A stretch of 60,475 nt of DNA from an uncultured Treponema sp. (GTDB lineage: Bacteria; Spirochaetota; Spirochaetia; Treponematales; Treponemataceae), in contig CAMPAL010000003.1 in the NCBI GenBank assembly GCA_946631855.1, positions 1 to 60,475 on the forward strand. The letters are read 5' to 3'. Numbering within the stretch: position 1 is the first letter of the stretch; each line of letters opens with the position of its first letter. The notes under the pieces were generated by a model. The model made no database searches and was not told the origin of the DNA. It saw nothing but the letters and a program-made list of their open reading frames with translations. A program made the position numbers and the translations under genes. Shown in pieces: positions 27,634 to 36,563 of the stretch.

Positions 27634-28839
27634 TTATCTTAAATATGCTCTGATTTCTTTTGCCATTTCAGCAAAATCGTCTGGTCTTCTCTGGTAGACA
27701 GCAAGATATGGGTCAGGTAATGCACCACCTGCGCAGGAAGCTGCAAAGAAACGTACATCATCTGACTGAACATCATAAGCTTCTGCCCGGGAATTGACTG
27801 GAGCGAGCATAGTTTTCATTGCAATATGATTCTGTACATCAATAGAAATCAGACTTGCAAGTATATCTTTTCCATTCACATTATCACTTACTAAAACTCC
27901 AGAAATTGCAGGAGCAATTACCCCATGAGAGATAGTATCAGTCAGATATGGCATTCTTATAGTTTCAAAATTTCTGACAACGTTATAATTCAAAGTTCTG
28001 TGCTGAGAAAGACTTGTAAAGAAAACTGCTACCTGGAACTGACTGGCAAATCCAACCAGGTCATTTATATTTCCCATGTACCACTGAGGATGAGTCAAAC
28101 CAAGTTCTGGCCAGGTTTTTAAGATATCAAGCTGACTGCGTAAAGTAAGAGTTCCACCATCATCTGGTAAAACTGCAAGTTCTGCATCCAGAACATCAGA
28201 AAGAGACTGGGCAGATTTTAAAGCTTCAATCAGTTTGTTATAGGCGTCTGTCCCCCCCTGTGCTTCAATCAAAACTGCAAGGAAAGCAAAAAGAACTCTG
28301 TCATCACCACCATTTGTAAAGAATGGAGAAAAAACAAGTTTATTCGCACCGTAAACATAATCCATAAAAGATTTATAAGATTCAAAAGGTTTTACTTCGC
28401 TTTTTGAAACAACCGGATTATAAACATCCATTTCATAATGATCGAGCAAAAGTGGCAAACAGTATTTATTGCGCAGGGCAGAAGGAATGGAATCTAAAAG
28501 TCTGTTTGGAATTGTTTCTACACTACCTGCAAGAGAGTCTGTAACTTCGCCTTTCCAGGTAAAAAGAACATCATATTTTTTTTGAAGAATACCAAGATCC
28601 ATAGCTCCGGGAGCAATTACATCATACTTAATTGTAATTTTTTCTTTTTGAGGAATGTATTCTTTTAAAAGATTTACAATATCATCTGACAAACCATAAA
28701 AAGCAACTTTTACAGTTCTATCGTTAATTCTTTTTCTTATTGAATGGACTGCTGTAAATCCACCAATAATTATTACCAGAGCAATAATTCCAATAAATAC
28801 AAATTTCGATAATTTAATAGATTTTGTTTTCTTTTTCAT
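27634..28839 (-). CDS. Membrane-anchored solute-binding-like protein
   Basis: 401 residues. An N-terminal TM/signal anchor (FVFIGIIALVIIIGGFTAV) without cleavage site or lipobox is followed by a domain whose strand-helix pattern (VKVAFYGLSDDIVNLLKEY) and length fit a type II periplasmic binding protein. No transporter genes are next to it, so it may be a receptor or an orphan component. The end of the protein is conserved-looking (FFAASCAGGALPDPYLAVYQRRPDDF). A dispersed 13-mer (28242-28254) encodes its GGTDA. I cannot name the ligand. Confidence 0.6.
   Translation of the reverse strand: MKKKTKSIKLSKFVFIGIIALVIIIGGFTAVHSIRKRINDRTVKVAFYGLSDDIVNLLKEYIPQKEKITIKYDVIAPGAMDLGILQKKYDVLFTWKGEVTDSLAGSVETIPNRLLDSIPSALRNKYCLPLLLDHYEMDVYNPVVSKSEVKPFESYKSFMDYVYGANKLVFSPFFTNGGDDRVLFAFLAVLIEAQGGTDAYNKLIEALKSAQSLSDVLDAELAVLPDDGGTLTLRSQLDILKTWPELGLTHPQWYMGNINDLVGFASQFQVAVFFTSLSQHRTLNYNVVRNFETIRMPYLTDTISHGVIAPAISGVLVSDNVNGKDILASLISIDVQNHIAMKTMLAPVNSRAEAYDVQSDDVRFFAASCAGGALPDPYLAVYQRRPDDFAEMAKEIRAYLR
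28242..28254. repeat. Dispersed 13-mer, one mismatch, inside binding-protein gene
   Basis: GGCGTCTGTCCCC followed by CCCTGTGCTTCAA. A similar flank (CTCCTGYTTCAA) follows the copies at 3524 and 42757, suggesting the repeat unit can extend to ~24 bp. Confidence 0.7.
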
Positions 28840-28879
28840 AAACTCATTATCGGCAGAAAGAGTTTTTTATTGCGTTTTT

Positions 28880-29500
28880 TTAGAAGATTTTTATTAAAAG
28901 AAGATGACCCTTTTTTACACTTACTTCAGCAGTTTTTCCAGGCAAAACTTCATTACTGCAGGCATACTGATAATCACAATTTATGGAACCATTTTCCAGA
29001 GGATATTTTGCATTTTTGATAGTAAGGCCACCTGCATTTCCGTCAACGCAAAGAAGGGAAAAATAGGAAAATGATGAAGGAATATAAGAGGGGTCTGTCC
29101 CCACTATCTCCATTTCAGAATAATCATCCAAAAGGCGGGCATTTTTTCCGCTTTTGTAGAGATAAAGCAGGGCAGAAATATTAACCAGAGAATGATCAAA
29201 ACGCTGGCCAAGGAATCCCAAAAGTAAAAAATCATCAAAACCGCGACGGACTGCTTCCTTGCAGGCATAAAAAGAATCTGTATCATCTTTTTCGCAGGGA
29301 AGCTGAATTATTTCCACCGCCAGACCGGGCCTTTCATGAGAATCGAAATCTCCAATCACCAGATCAGGTTTTACCCCAAGGTTTTCGGCATGATTGAGTC
29401 CTCCGTCACAGAAGATAAAAAAATCATCTGGACGAAGCTGTTCGCGCAGTCTTGCATAATTTGTAATTTGAGCCGCACCAACAATAACACAACGTGCCAT
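28880..29500 (-). CDS. thiN: Thiamine pyrophosphokinase
   Basis: 206 residues; transfers pyrophosphate from ATP to thiamine to make the cofactor TPP. Motifs FFIFCDGGLNHAENLGVKPDLVIGDFDS (quoted in part here: CDGGLNHA and IGDFDS) and KDDTDSFYA give the metal and ATP site typical of the family, and GFLGQRFDHSLVNI follows. It is the last gene of the aromatic operon, 16 bp after aroG, with no TPP riboswitch in front, so it is probably co-expressed with chorismate synthesis rather than under thiamine control. An exact dispersed 13-mer encodes GTDPS in a loop. Confidence 0.92.
   Translation of the reverse strand: MARCVIVGAAQITNYARLREQLRPDDFFIFCDGGLNHAENLGVKPDLVIGDFDSHERPGLAVEIIQLPCEKDDTDSFYACKEAVRRGFDDFLLLGFLGQRFDHSLVNISALLYLYKSGKNARLLDDYSEMEIVGTDPSYIPSSFSYFSLLCVDGNAGGLTIKNAKYPLENGSINCDYQYACSNEVLPGKTAEVSVKKGHLLLIKIF
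29090..29102. repeat. Dispersed 13-mer, exact, inside thiN
   Basis: GGGGTCTGTCCCC on the plus strand; encodes GTDP on the coding strand, after the conserved catalytic region. Confidence 0.85.
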
Positions 29501-29516
29501 AAAAACCCCTTGAAAA

Positions 29517-30545
29517 TTAAAGTTTGTCTGCTATATCGTAAATCAGTTTTTCCGATTTTTCCCAGCCCAAACAAGGGTCGGTGATAGATTTTCCGTAACA
29601 ACCTTCACCAATTTTCTGTGCACCGTCTTCGATATAACTTTCAATCATAAATCCTTTTACAATCTTTTTAATTCTATCATTGTGAGCACAAGAATTAAGA
29701 ACATCCATAACAATTCGAGGCTGCTCAAAAGGATTTTTCTTTGAATTTGAGTGATTGGTATCAATGATACATGCAGGATTTTTAAGTTCGCGTTCATCGT
29801 ATGCATCACAAAGGCGGATTAAATCTTCATAATGATAATTCTGCTGATTATTTCCGTGCTTGTTTGTTGAACCGCGGAGGATGGCATGTGTATCTGGATT
29901 TCCTTCTGAATGAACTTCCCAGCCCCTGTAAATAAAAGTATGTGGATGTTGAGCGGCATGGATTGCATTCATCATAACTGCATAATCACCGGAAGTTGGA
30001 TTTTTCATTCCTACAGGAACTTCAATTCCACTTGAAACAAGTCTGTGTTCCTGATTTTCAACAGAACGGGCACCAACAGCAACATAGCCCAGTAAATCAT
30101 CAAGATACTGATAATTATCCGGATAAAGCATTTCATCTGCAAAAATAAAGCCTGTTTCTTCCACCGCCCTCATGTGCATTCTACGGCAGGCAATCAAACC
30201 TTTATAAAGATCTGGTTTCTGACTTGGGTCAGGCTGATGTAACATTCCCTTGTATCCGTCCCCAGTTGTACGAGGTTTATTTGTGTAAATTCTAGGAACC
30301 ATAAAAATTTTGTCCTGAACTTTTTCCTGAACCTTTATAAGACGGGTCATATAATCTAAAACTGCATCTTCATTATCAGCAGAACAGGGACCTATAATCA
30401 GCAAAAGTTTATTCAAACGTCCTTCAAAAACAGCCTTTAATTCTGCACGTTTTTTTTCAACTATTTTGCTGACCTTTCCAGTTACAGGGAATTCTTCTTT
30501 TACCTCTGCTGGAATTGCTAATTTTCTTTCAAACTCCATATTCAT
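29517..30545 (-). CDS. aroG: 3-deoxy-7-phosphoheptulonate (DAHP) synthase, class I
   Basis: 342 residues; condenses phosphoenolpyruvate and erythrose-4-phosphate, the entry step of the shikimate pathway. The (beta/alpha)8 barrel shows IIGPCSADN, RIYTNKPRTTGDGYKG, GARSVENQEHR and IDTNHSNS, as in AroF/AroG/AroH. AGGAAAAT precedes the ATG. Which amino acid inhibits it allosterically cannot be told by eye, so aroG is used as a generic symbol. It lies after aroEKA and before thiN in an operon led by a Phe/Tyr attenuator, so its synthesis should respond to phenylalanine supply. Confidence 0.95.
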   Translation of the reverse strand: MNMEFERKLAIPAEVKEEFPVTGKVSKIVEKKRAELKAVFEGRLNKLLLIIGPCSADNEDAVLDYMTRLIKVQEKVQDKIFMVPRIYTNKPRTTGDGYKGMLHQPDPSQKPDLYKGLIACRRMHMRAVEETGFIFADEMLYPDNYQYLDDLLGYVAVGARSVENQEHRLVSSGIEVPVGMKNPTSGDYAVMMNAIHAAQHPHTFIYRGWEVHSEGNPDTHAILRGSTNKHGNNQQNYHYEDLIRLCDAYDERELKNPACIIDTNHSNSKKNPFEQPRIVMDVLNSCAHNDRIKKIVKGFMIESYIEDGAQKIGEGCYGKSITDPCLGWEKSEKLIYDIADKL

Positions 30546-30572
30546 TTTATTTTCCTACCTTAGTTTGTAAAT

Positions 30573-33062
30573 CTATTTTCTCTCTACATTTATTCCCAGT
30601 TTTTTAATTACATCAAAATAAGACGGAAAACTCTTTTGAACGGCATGGGCATCATCCACCACCCCGCCAGTTATACTTAAAAGAGTTGAAAGTGCCATTA
30701 CAATCCTGTGATCGTTACAGCCTTTGGCCCTGCCCTTAGGAGTAAAAATCTTTCCGCCTTTTATCACAATCTGATTTTCAGAACGTTCTGTTTTAATTCC
30801 AAATTTGGCAAGTTCTTCGCACATTATTTTTCCGCGGTCACTTTCTTTTATAGCAAGTCTTTTTGTTCCCGTAAAAATTCCACCATTATGAGTTGCAGCC
30901 ACCACAAAAAGAACCGGTCCAAGATCAGGACAGTCTGAAATATCCAGAGTTGGGCAGCCTTTTTCCAGCTGAGCAAACATTTCTTTATAAACCCGGTCGC
31001 CCTGCAAACTGTGATCATAAAGACCTTCAACACTGACCTTTCCGCCAAGTGTATTAAAAACATCCAGAAAAGCGGCGTTTGAATAGTCACCTTCGACTGC
31101 AATTTCACGGGCTTTATAGGTCTGTCCCCCTTTTACGAACAAAGTGTTTTCATCTTTCCACTCTGCTTTTACACCAAAATCGGACATAGCCTGCAAAGTA
31201 AGGTTGATGTAAGGACGGCTTTCTACAGGAGGAATCAGTTTTATCTGACTATCGTTTTCGAGTAATGGAAGCACAAAAAGAAGGCCTGTTATAAACTGAC
31301 TGCTGATATTTCCTGCCAGTTCATAAGTTCCCCCTGTAAACTTTTTACCATTCGTGTTGATGATAATTTTGTTTTCCTTACGGTCAAAAGAAATTCCAGT
31401 TTTAGAACAAAGATCTTCATAAATTGTCTGAGGACGAGTCATTAAAACTTTAGAACCAGACAGTTCTGTTTTTGAAGCAAACTGAATTGCAAGCGGGATA
31501 AAGAAACGCAAGGTTGAACCACTTTCACGGCAATTTAAGAAAAGTTCATTTGGGGTCTGTCCCCTCATGTTTTCATTTCCAATTCCTGTGATAGAAACTG
31601 TATCTTCATTACATTCAACCTGAGCCCCTAAAGCCTTTACACAATCCAAAGTTGCCAGAATATCCTGAGAATAATCAACATTGGTAATAAGACTTTTTCC
31701 TTCTGCCAAAGCGGCACAAATTATTGAACGGTGGGCTAAACTTTTCGATGGTGGAGCAGAAACTTTTCCTTCTGCTTTGCCTGGCTTAATAAGCGCGATG
31801 TCCTGAACTATATCAGATTCAAGTCCGGCATCTGAAATAATCTGACGGGCTATTTTTTCAGGTCCAATTCCACCTTTCACGATAGCATCTGCAGCAGCCT
31901 TGTAGATTGGAAAACGAACTTCAAATAAAGCTTTTATTTTTTCTGCACTATTAGCGGTTGGACGGTCTTTTGTTGGTAAAAGTTCTTCCAGCGGACGATT
32001 TATAAAATAAATTCTTCCATTCTTTTTAAGATTATGTACATTTTGCGGATTCAGAATTGCCCCGCCGCCGGTGGAAATTACACAACCATTTTTTAGGGAA
32101 AGTTCGGCAATTACTTCAGATTCTACTTTTCTAAAATAAGCTTCACCCTCTTTTGCAAAAATTTCAGAAATTTCACGACCTTCTTTTTTTACAATTTCTG
32201 CATCCGAATCAATAAGTTCTCTGTTCAAAAGTCTTGAAATCTGTTTTCCGACTGTAGATTTTCCACTTGCAGGCATTCCAATCAAAACCAGATTTTCTTT
32301 TCTGCCTAAAATTGTCTTAAAGATTTTATCAGCCTTGTCTGTTTCAACTGATTTATCAAAAAAGAATTCTGCAGCTTTGATAGCCTGACCAACCAGCATG
32401 TAAAGTCCACCCTCGGCCTTCAATCCTCTTTTTTTTGCATCAAGAATTAAATTCGTACAATTTGGATTATAAATTGCATCTAAAACGCCTTCCAGTTTTG
32501 GGAAAGAGTCCAGACTGATTGGCTGTGCATCGGTTTTAGGAAACATTCCGCATGGTGTTGTATTAATGATGATATTTGTATCTGTTTCTTTCAGAGCTTC
32601 TTCATAAGTAATTTCTTCTTCACTTTCAGGATGACGGCTTACCTTTGCAACACTTTTACAGCCCAAACTTTGAACCAAAGCTTTAGCCGTTTTACTGGTA
32701 CCTCCAGTTCCCAAAATCAGAACTTTCTTACCCTTTACAGAAAGACCCATTTTTTCGAGCAGAGATTTCATTCCGTAAAAGTCTGTATTGTAACCGTAAA
32801 GTTTGCCATTTTTATTAACAATTGTATTTACGGCTCCAATCAGTTTTGCAGCTTCATCTATTTCATCAAGATAAGGGATTACTGTTTCTTTATAAGGAAT
32901 TGTTACATTTATTCCCTGAAAATCCCTTGCCTTCATAAAAGCATCAACTTTATCTGGTTCAATTTCTTTTAACTCATACTGATAGTCTCCTATCATGTTA
33001 TGAATATCTTTTGAAAATGAATGTCCTAAATGCTCACCTATCAGACCGTATTTCATAACCAT
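30573..33062 (-). CDS. aroEKA: Trifunctional shikimate dehydrogenase - shikimate kinase - EPSP synthase fusion
   Basis: 829 residues carrying three consecutive pathway enzymes. AroE domain ~1-255: GEHLGHSFSKDIHN, NVTIPYK, GAVNT, LGTGGTSK for NADP. AroK domain ~256-412: P-loop GMPASGKST (~262-270), STGGGA. AroA (EPSP synthase) domain ~422-829: SAPPSKSLAHR, SGSTLRF, NISSQF, DGQ-region equivalents, KESDR, DHRIVMAL. All key motifs look intact, so each domain is probably active, converting 3-dehydroshikimate to EPSP on one chain. The start overlaps aroC by 10 bp. Dispersed-element copies encode RGQTP (~500) in the AroA part and a weaker GGQT further on. Confidence 0.95.
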   Translation of the reverse strand: MVMKYGLIGEHLGHSFSKDIHNMIGDYQYELKEIEPDKVDAFMKARDFQGINVTIPYKETVIPYLDEIDEAAKLIGAVNTIVNKNGKLYGYNTDFYGMKSLLEKMGLSVKGKKVLILGTGGTSKTAKALVQSLGCKSVAKVSRHPESEEEITYEEALKETDTNIIINTTPCGMFPKTDAQPISLDSFPKLEGVLDAIYNPNCTNLILDAKKRGLKAEGGLYMLVGQAIKAAEFFFDKSVETDKADKIFKTILGRKENLVLIGMPASGKSTVGKQISRLLNRELIDSDAEIVKKEGREISEIFAKEGEAYFRKVESEVIAELSLKNGCVISTGGGAILNPQNVHNLKKNGRIYFINRPLEELLPTKDRPTANSAEKIKALFEVRFPIYKAAADAIVKGGIGPEKIARQIISDAGLESDIVQDIALIKPGKAEGKVSAPPSKSLAHRSIICAALAEGKSLITNVDYSQDILATLDCVKALGAQVECNEDTVSITGIGNENMRGQTPNELFLNCRESGSTLRFFIPLAIQFASKTELSGSKVLMTRPQTIYEDLCSKTGISFDRKENKIIINTNGKKFTGGTYELAGNISSQFITGLLFVLPLLENDSQIKLIPPVESRPYINLTLQAMSDFGVKAEWKDENTLFVKGGQTYKAREIAVEGDYSNAAFLDVFNTLGGKVSVEGLYDHSLQGDRVYKEMFAQLEKGCPTLDISDCPDLGPVLFVVAATHNGGIFTGTKRLAIKESDRGKIMCEELAKFGIKTERSENQIVIKGGKIFTPKGRAKGCNDHRIVMALSTLLSITGGVVDDAHAVQKSFPSYFDVIKKLGINVERK
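31117..31129. repeat. Dispersed 13-mer, two mismatches, inside aroEKA
   Basis: TAGGTCTGTCCCC, degenerate first arm; encodes GGQT in the EPSP synthase domain. Confidence 0.45.
31552..31564. repeat. Dispersed 13-mer, exact, inside aroEKA
   Basis: GGGGTCTGTCCCC; encodes RGQTP at the start of a loop in the EPSP synthase domain. Confidence 0.85.
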
Positions 33063-34207
33063 ACTCCACCGTTAAGTATCTGATCCAGCATATCTGGATT
33101 ATCATTTTTATCTAAAGAAGGACCAAAATAATCTGTTCCGTAACGACCGGCTAAAGCATCATAAATTACAAGAGCTGTTACACTATCAACAACGACCCTT
33201 GCGCGGTGGATGATTGCAGGATCATGTCTTCCTTCAATCTGAAGTTTTGCATTAGTCATAGCTTTCATATTGATAGTATTCTGTTCTTTATAAATTGATG
33301 GAGTTGGTTTTACCGCACATCTGAAAGTAACTGGCATTCCGTTTGAAATTCCACCGTTTATTCCACCATTATTGTTTGTTTTTGTTCTAACTTCACCATC
33401 TTCCATATAGAAAGCATCATTAAATTCACTTCCAGGATGATCTACCAGATCAAAAGCAGCCCCGAACTGAACTCCTTTTATTGCAGGAATACTAAAAAGT
33501 GCGTAAGAAAGCATGCTTTCCAAAGTTCCAAACCATGGTTCTCCAACACCGGCAGGCATTCCTGTAATTGCAGTTTCAAGAACACCACCAATACTGTCCC
33601 CCTGGGCTGCAACTTCTTCTGCTTTTGCTTTCATCAAAGCTGCTTTTTCATTGTCCAGAACGGCAAAATTTGTGTTTGAAAGACTGTCAAAATCCTGATT
33701 ATAATCGCCAAAAGGTCTGTCTTTTATTCCGCCCAAAGACTGAATATGACTTCCAATTCTGATACCTTTTTTTTCAAGTTCAGGAATAACAATTCCTCCT
33801 GCCGCAACCAGAGCTGCTGTTATTCTTCCGCTAAAATGTCCGCCGCCTCTGTAATCCTGAAATCCATGATATTTTACATTTGCTGTGTAGTCGGCATGGC
33901 CAGGTCGGGCAAGCATGGCAGTTTTTTCATAATCTTTACTGTGCTGAACTGAATTTGGAATAAGGATTGTCAAAGGAGTTCCTGTAGTTTTGTCATTAAA
34001 AACTCCGCTTGCAAGAATGAATTCATCTTTTTCAACGCGGGCAGTAGAAATTTTTCCGCTTGGACGTCTTAAATCCAGCTGATGATTTATAAAATCCTTA
34101 TTAACAGGAATTCCTGGTGCAAGTCCGTCTAATACAACTCCAATATATGGCCCGTGACTTTCACCAAAAATTGTTACTGCAAGATTTTCGCCAAGAATAT
34201 TCTTCAT
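33053..34207 (-). CDS. aroC: Chorismate synthase
   Basis: 384 residues; converts EPSP to chorismate, needing reduced flavin. Signature GESHGPYIG at the N-terminus, RPGHADYTANVKY, GGGHFSGRITA, QGDSIGG and EGRHDP are all present. It lies 6 bp after aroB and overlaps aroEKA by 10 bp, so these are coupled. A GGGGGACAGTATT stretch in the gene resembles the dispersed element but encodes the family-conserved QGDSIGG, so I treat it as chance. Confidence 0.97.
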   Translation of the reverse strand: MKNILGENLAVTIFGESHGPYIGVVLDGLAPGIPVNKDFINHQLDLRRPSGKISTARVEKDEFILASGVFNDKTTGTPLTILIPNSVQHSKDYEKTAMLARPGHADYTANVKYHGFQDYRGGGHFSGRITAALVAAGGIVIPELEKKGIRIGSHIQSLGGIKDRPFGDYNQDFDSLSNTNFAVLDNEKAALMKAKAEEVAAQGDSIGGVLETAITGMPAGVGEPWFGTLESMLSYALFSIPAIKGVQFGAAFDLVDHPGSEFNDAFYMEDGEVRTKTNNNGGINGGISNGMPVTFRCAVKPTPSIYKEQNTINMKAMTNAKLQIEGRHDPAIIHRARVVVDSVTALVIYDALAGRYGTDYFGPSLDKNDNPDMLDQILNGGVWL

Positions 34208-34213
34208 ATCTTC

Positions 34214-35224
34214 CTACCTCACCACTACCATTTCTAGTCTTTCATGTAATTCTTCAAGAGTCATATCTTTCATTTCAAAAGTACCTGCCTTGTTTACATG
34301 AATTGTTGAAATACTTCCGTTTCCAGCTTTTTTATCATGCCTGATTGCTTCCAGGGCTTTCTCCACATTTACAGAACATTCAACCGGAAGATTCAATTTT
34401 TTCATAATCGGAATAAGAATCTGACGAACTTCTTCTGAAGCAAGACAAAGCATTCCAAGTCCAACGCATTCCCCATGATAAAGAGCCCCATCTGAAACAA
34501 TTTCAATTCCATGCCCGATTGTGTGACCAAAATTCAAAACTTTGCGAAGGCCTGATTCTTTTTCATCCTTTTCAACAACATCTGTTTTTAACTGAACTGA
34601 ACGCTGAATTATTTCTTCAAGATGATCAAAAGGATTGTCTTTCTGAAATTTTTCCACAAGAGCGGCATCAAAAGTCAAAGCCATTTTTAAAGCTTCAGCA
34701 AGTCCGTTTGAAATCTGACGCTGAGGAAGAGATTTTAACAAATCAACATCTATAAGAACTTTTTTAGGCTGCCAGAAAGCCCCGATAATATTTTTTACTC
34801 CGCCAAAATTAACAGCAGTTTTTCCACCAACCGAAGAATCGACCATTGATAAAACTGTAGTAGGAATATTGTAAAAATCGATACCACGCATATAAGAGGC
34901 AGCAGTAAAACCACACAAATCACCAACCATTCCTCCACCAACAGCAAGGACACAATCTTTGCGGGTAAAATTATTCTGAATCATCAGCTGGAACAAATCC
35001 TGCATGGTTTCCAGATTTTTATGATTTTCACCACTTTTAATTACAGCAATAACAGGCTCTTTACATTTTTCAGAAATTGCCTTTGCGTATTCAGGAGGAA
35101 CCCCTTCATCTGAAACAATCAAAACTTTTCTATTCAGATTGAGTTCTTTTTCTGCACGTTTAAAAACGCCTTTCTCAATCACCACATCATAAGTTTTTTC
35201 ACCTAAATGAACTGTATTTACCAT
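34214..35224 (-). CDS. aroB: 3-dehydroquinate synthase
   Basis: 336 residues; second shikimate-pathway enzyme, NAD- and metal-dependent. Motifs: SGENHKNLETM, GGGMVGDLCGF, RGIDFYNIPTTVLSMVDSSVGGK (in part: PTTVLSMVDSSVGGK), and metal ligands in LNFGHTIGHGIE and YHGECVGLGM. Next in the operon after pheA (12 bp). The following enzyme, dehydroquinate dehydratase (aroD/aroQ), is not in this window and must be encoded elsewhere if the pathway is complete. Confidence 0.97.
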   Translation of the reverse strand: MVNTVHLGEKTYDVVIEKGVFKRAEKELNLNRKVLIVSDEGVPPEYAKAISEKCKEPVIAVIKSGENHKNLETMQDLFQLMIQNNFTRKDCVLAVGGGMVGDLCGFTAASYMRGIDFYNIPTTVLSMVDSSVGGKTAVNFGGVKNIIGAFWQPKKVLIDVDLLKSLPQRQISNGLAEALKMALTFDAALVEKFQKDNPFDHLEEIIQRSVQLKTDVVEKDEKESGLRKVLNFGHTIGHGIEIVSDGALYHGECVGLGMLCLASEEVRQILIPIMKKLNLPVECSVNVEKALEAIRHDKKAGNGSISTIHVNKAGTFEMKDMTLEELHERLEMVVVR

Positions 35225-35236
35225 AATATCTTCCTG

Positions 35237-36331
35237 CTAGAGTTTTTTATTCAAAATATATGAGCCAAGAACTTTTAACATCTGGCATTTTTCAGAAACT
35301 TCCTTCAACATTTCCTGAGTATCTTCTGAAGAAAGTTTACCTTCTGCTTCAACATAAAAATAATATTCCCACTGTGAATCTTTCAAAGGACGACTGCGAA
35401 CAACCCGCATATTAAATCCGAAATCTGAAATAATGTTCAAAACTTTTACCAGAGAACCAGATTCATTTTTTACAACAAACATCATAATAAAAGTACTGAA
35501 ATCTTCTGTATTGATAATTTCTTCTTTTACTTTTGAAAAAACTGCGAAGCGGGTGGTGTTGCTTGTATTTTCGTTGATATGAGAAGCCAGAACATCAAGT
35601 CCGTAAAGTTCTGCTGTTTCTGAACTGGCAATTGCGGCTATAGATCTGTCCCCCAGTTCTGCAACCTGTTTTGCCGCTCTGGCAGTATTACTTGCAGTTT
35701 TAGTTTCCCAGTTATGTGCTTTTATGTATTTTTCACACTGATCCAAAGCCTGAGGATGACTAATAACTGTTTTAATATCAGAAAGTTTTGTTCCCTTTAC
35801 GGTGAGCAGATTTTGAGTTACAGGAAGACCATAAATACCGTTTACATAAAGTTTTCCTGTAAACATAAGATCGTTTACCTGACCAACTTCACCAGCGTAA
35901 GAGTTTTCTATTGGAAGAACTGCTACATCACACTCCCCGTTTTCTACAGATTCATAAGCTGATGCAAAGTCGGTGTAGGAAATTAAAACTCCATCCGGGA
36001 AGATTTTTTTTGCAGCAATATTTGCAAATGCACCTTCAATTCCGCTGTATGCAATTTTTGCACCTTCCAGAAGTTTATGCTGATATTTTTTGGAAATATC
36101 CATCAAATCCTGAATGAACTTAACATAATATGGCTGTAAATCTATATTTTTAATGAACTGAACACAGCGGTCTATAACCTGCTGTTCACGAGTTGAATCA
36201 AATACCTGCATTCCATTTTTCTTTTTATAGTTTGCAACCTGCACTACAAGATTCATTCTCTGCTCAAAAAGTTCAGCCATTTTAGCGTCAATTTCATTAA
36301 TTTTACTACGAGCCTGTTCCAGTTCAGTCAT
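35237..36331 (-). CDS. pheA: Bifunctional chorismate mutase / prephenate dehydratase (P-protein)
   Basis: 364 residues. An N-terminal AroQ-type chorismate mutase (~1-85; RSKINEIDAKMAELFEQRMNL in part) is followed by the prephenate dehydratase domain (GAFANIAAKKIFP, VLPIENSYAGEV, NTTRFAVF) and a C-terminal ACT domain with ESGSLVKVL and RSRPLKDSQWEYYFYVEA that normally binds Phe for feedback inhibition. It commits chorismate to phenylalanine. It is the first structural gene behind the pheL leader, so it is controlled both by attenuation and allostery. Near 35641 is a degenerate copy of the dispersed element (encodes GDRS). Confidence 0.97.
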   Translation of the reverse strand: MTELEQARSKINEIDAKMAELFEQRMNLVVQVANYKKKNGMQVFDSTREQQVIDRCVQFIKNIDLQPYYVKFIQDLMDISKKYQHKLLEGAKIAYSGIEGAFANIAAKKIFPDGVLISYTDFASAYESVENGECDVAVLPIENSYAGEVGQVNDLMFTGKLYVNGIYGLPVTQNLLTVKGTKLSDIKTVISHPQALDQCEKYIKAHNWETKTASNTARAAKQVAELGDRSIAAIASSETAELYGLDVLASHINENTSNTTRFAVFSKVKEEIINTEDFSTFIMMFVVKNESGSLVKVLNIISDFGFNMRVVRSRPLKDSQWEYYFYVEAEGKLSSEDTQEMLKEVSEKCQMLKVLGSYILNKKL

Positions 36332-36370
36332 TTTACTTCCTCATATTTTTTTGATACACAAAAAAGCACC

Positions 36371-36409
36371 AAAAAAAAACGGTTCCATTCGATAAAGAAT
36401 AGAACCGTT
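36371..36409 (-). terminator. Attenuator terminator of the pheL-pheA operon
   Basis: Minus-strand stem AACGGTTCTATTC / GAATGGAACCGTT (13 bp including one G-U pair), loop TTTATC, followed by nine T. It sits between the leader peptide and pheA, 40 bp upstream of the pheA start. This is the 3:4 hairpin of a classic attenuator. Confidence 0.9.
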
Positions 36410-36470
36410 CTTTTTGTATATAAACTATATCGTTTAATCTACAAGCAACTTGCCAGCCTACGCTTTATCG
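36390..36470 (-). promoter_or_regulatory. Antiterminator strands of the phe attenuator
   Basis: Strand 2, CGATAAAGCGTAG (36458-36470), overlaps the leader stop codon. It pairs with strand 3, CTATTCTTTATCG (36390-36402), which forms part of the terminator stem and its loop: 8 + 3 bp around a 2x2 internal loop. A ribosome at the stop codon would cover strand 2 and permit termination. One stalled upstream at Phe/Tyr codons would leave it free to block the terminator. Confidence 0.8.
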
Positions 36471-36545
36471 GGCACTCCCATTTTTACTAAAGTAATAAAA
36501 GGAGAAAGCCTCAAAAGAGAAGAATGCAAATGTGTTTGTATTCAT
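36465..36545 (-). CDS. pheL: Phenylalanine/tyrosine leader peptide
   Basis: A 26-residue ORF too short for the track. Its core reads TFAFFSFEAFSFYYF: seven Phe and two Tyr in fifteen codons, analogous to pheL of enterobacteria. It acts by its translation, not its product: shortage of charged tRNA-Phe (or tRNA-Tyr) stalls the ribosome and lets the antiterminator form. Another in-frame ATG lies at 36554, three codons upstream. No ribosome site is visible, and the predicted transcription start is only a few bases from that ATG, so it may be leaderless. It precedes pheA and the whole aro operon. Confidence 0.9.
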   Translation of the reverse strand: MNTNTFAFFSFEAFSFYYFSKNGSAR

Positions 36546-36563
36546 AGATTTCATATTTAGAAA

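Noticed and set aside
28860-29520. TPP riboswitch for thiN
   Set aside because: Only 16 bp separate thiN from aroG and no riboswitch-like sequence is present.
33586-33606. GGGGGACAGTATT in aroC as another copy of the dispersed element
   Set aside because: It encodes QGDSIGG, which is conserved in chorismate synthases, and half of the 13-mer does not match.
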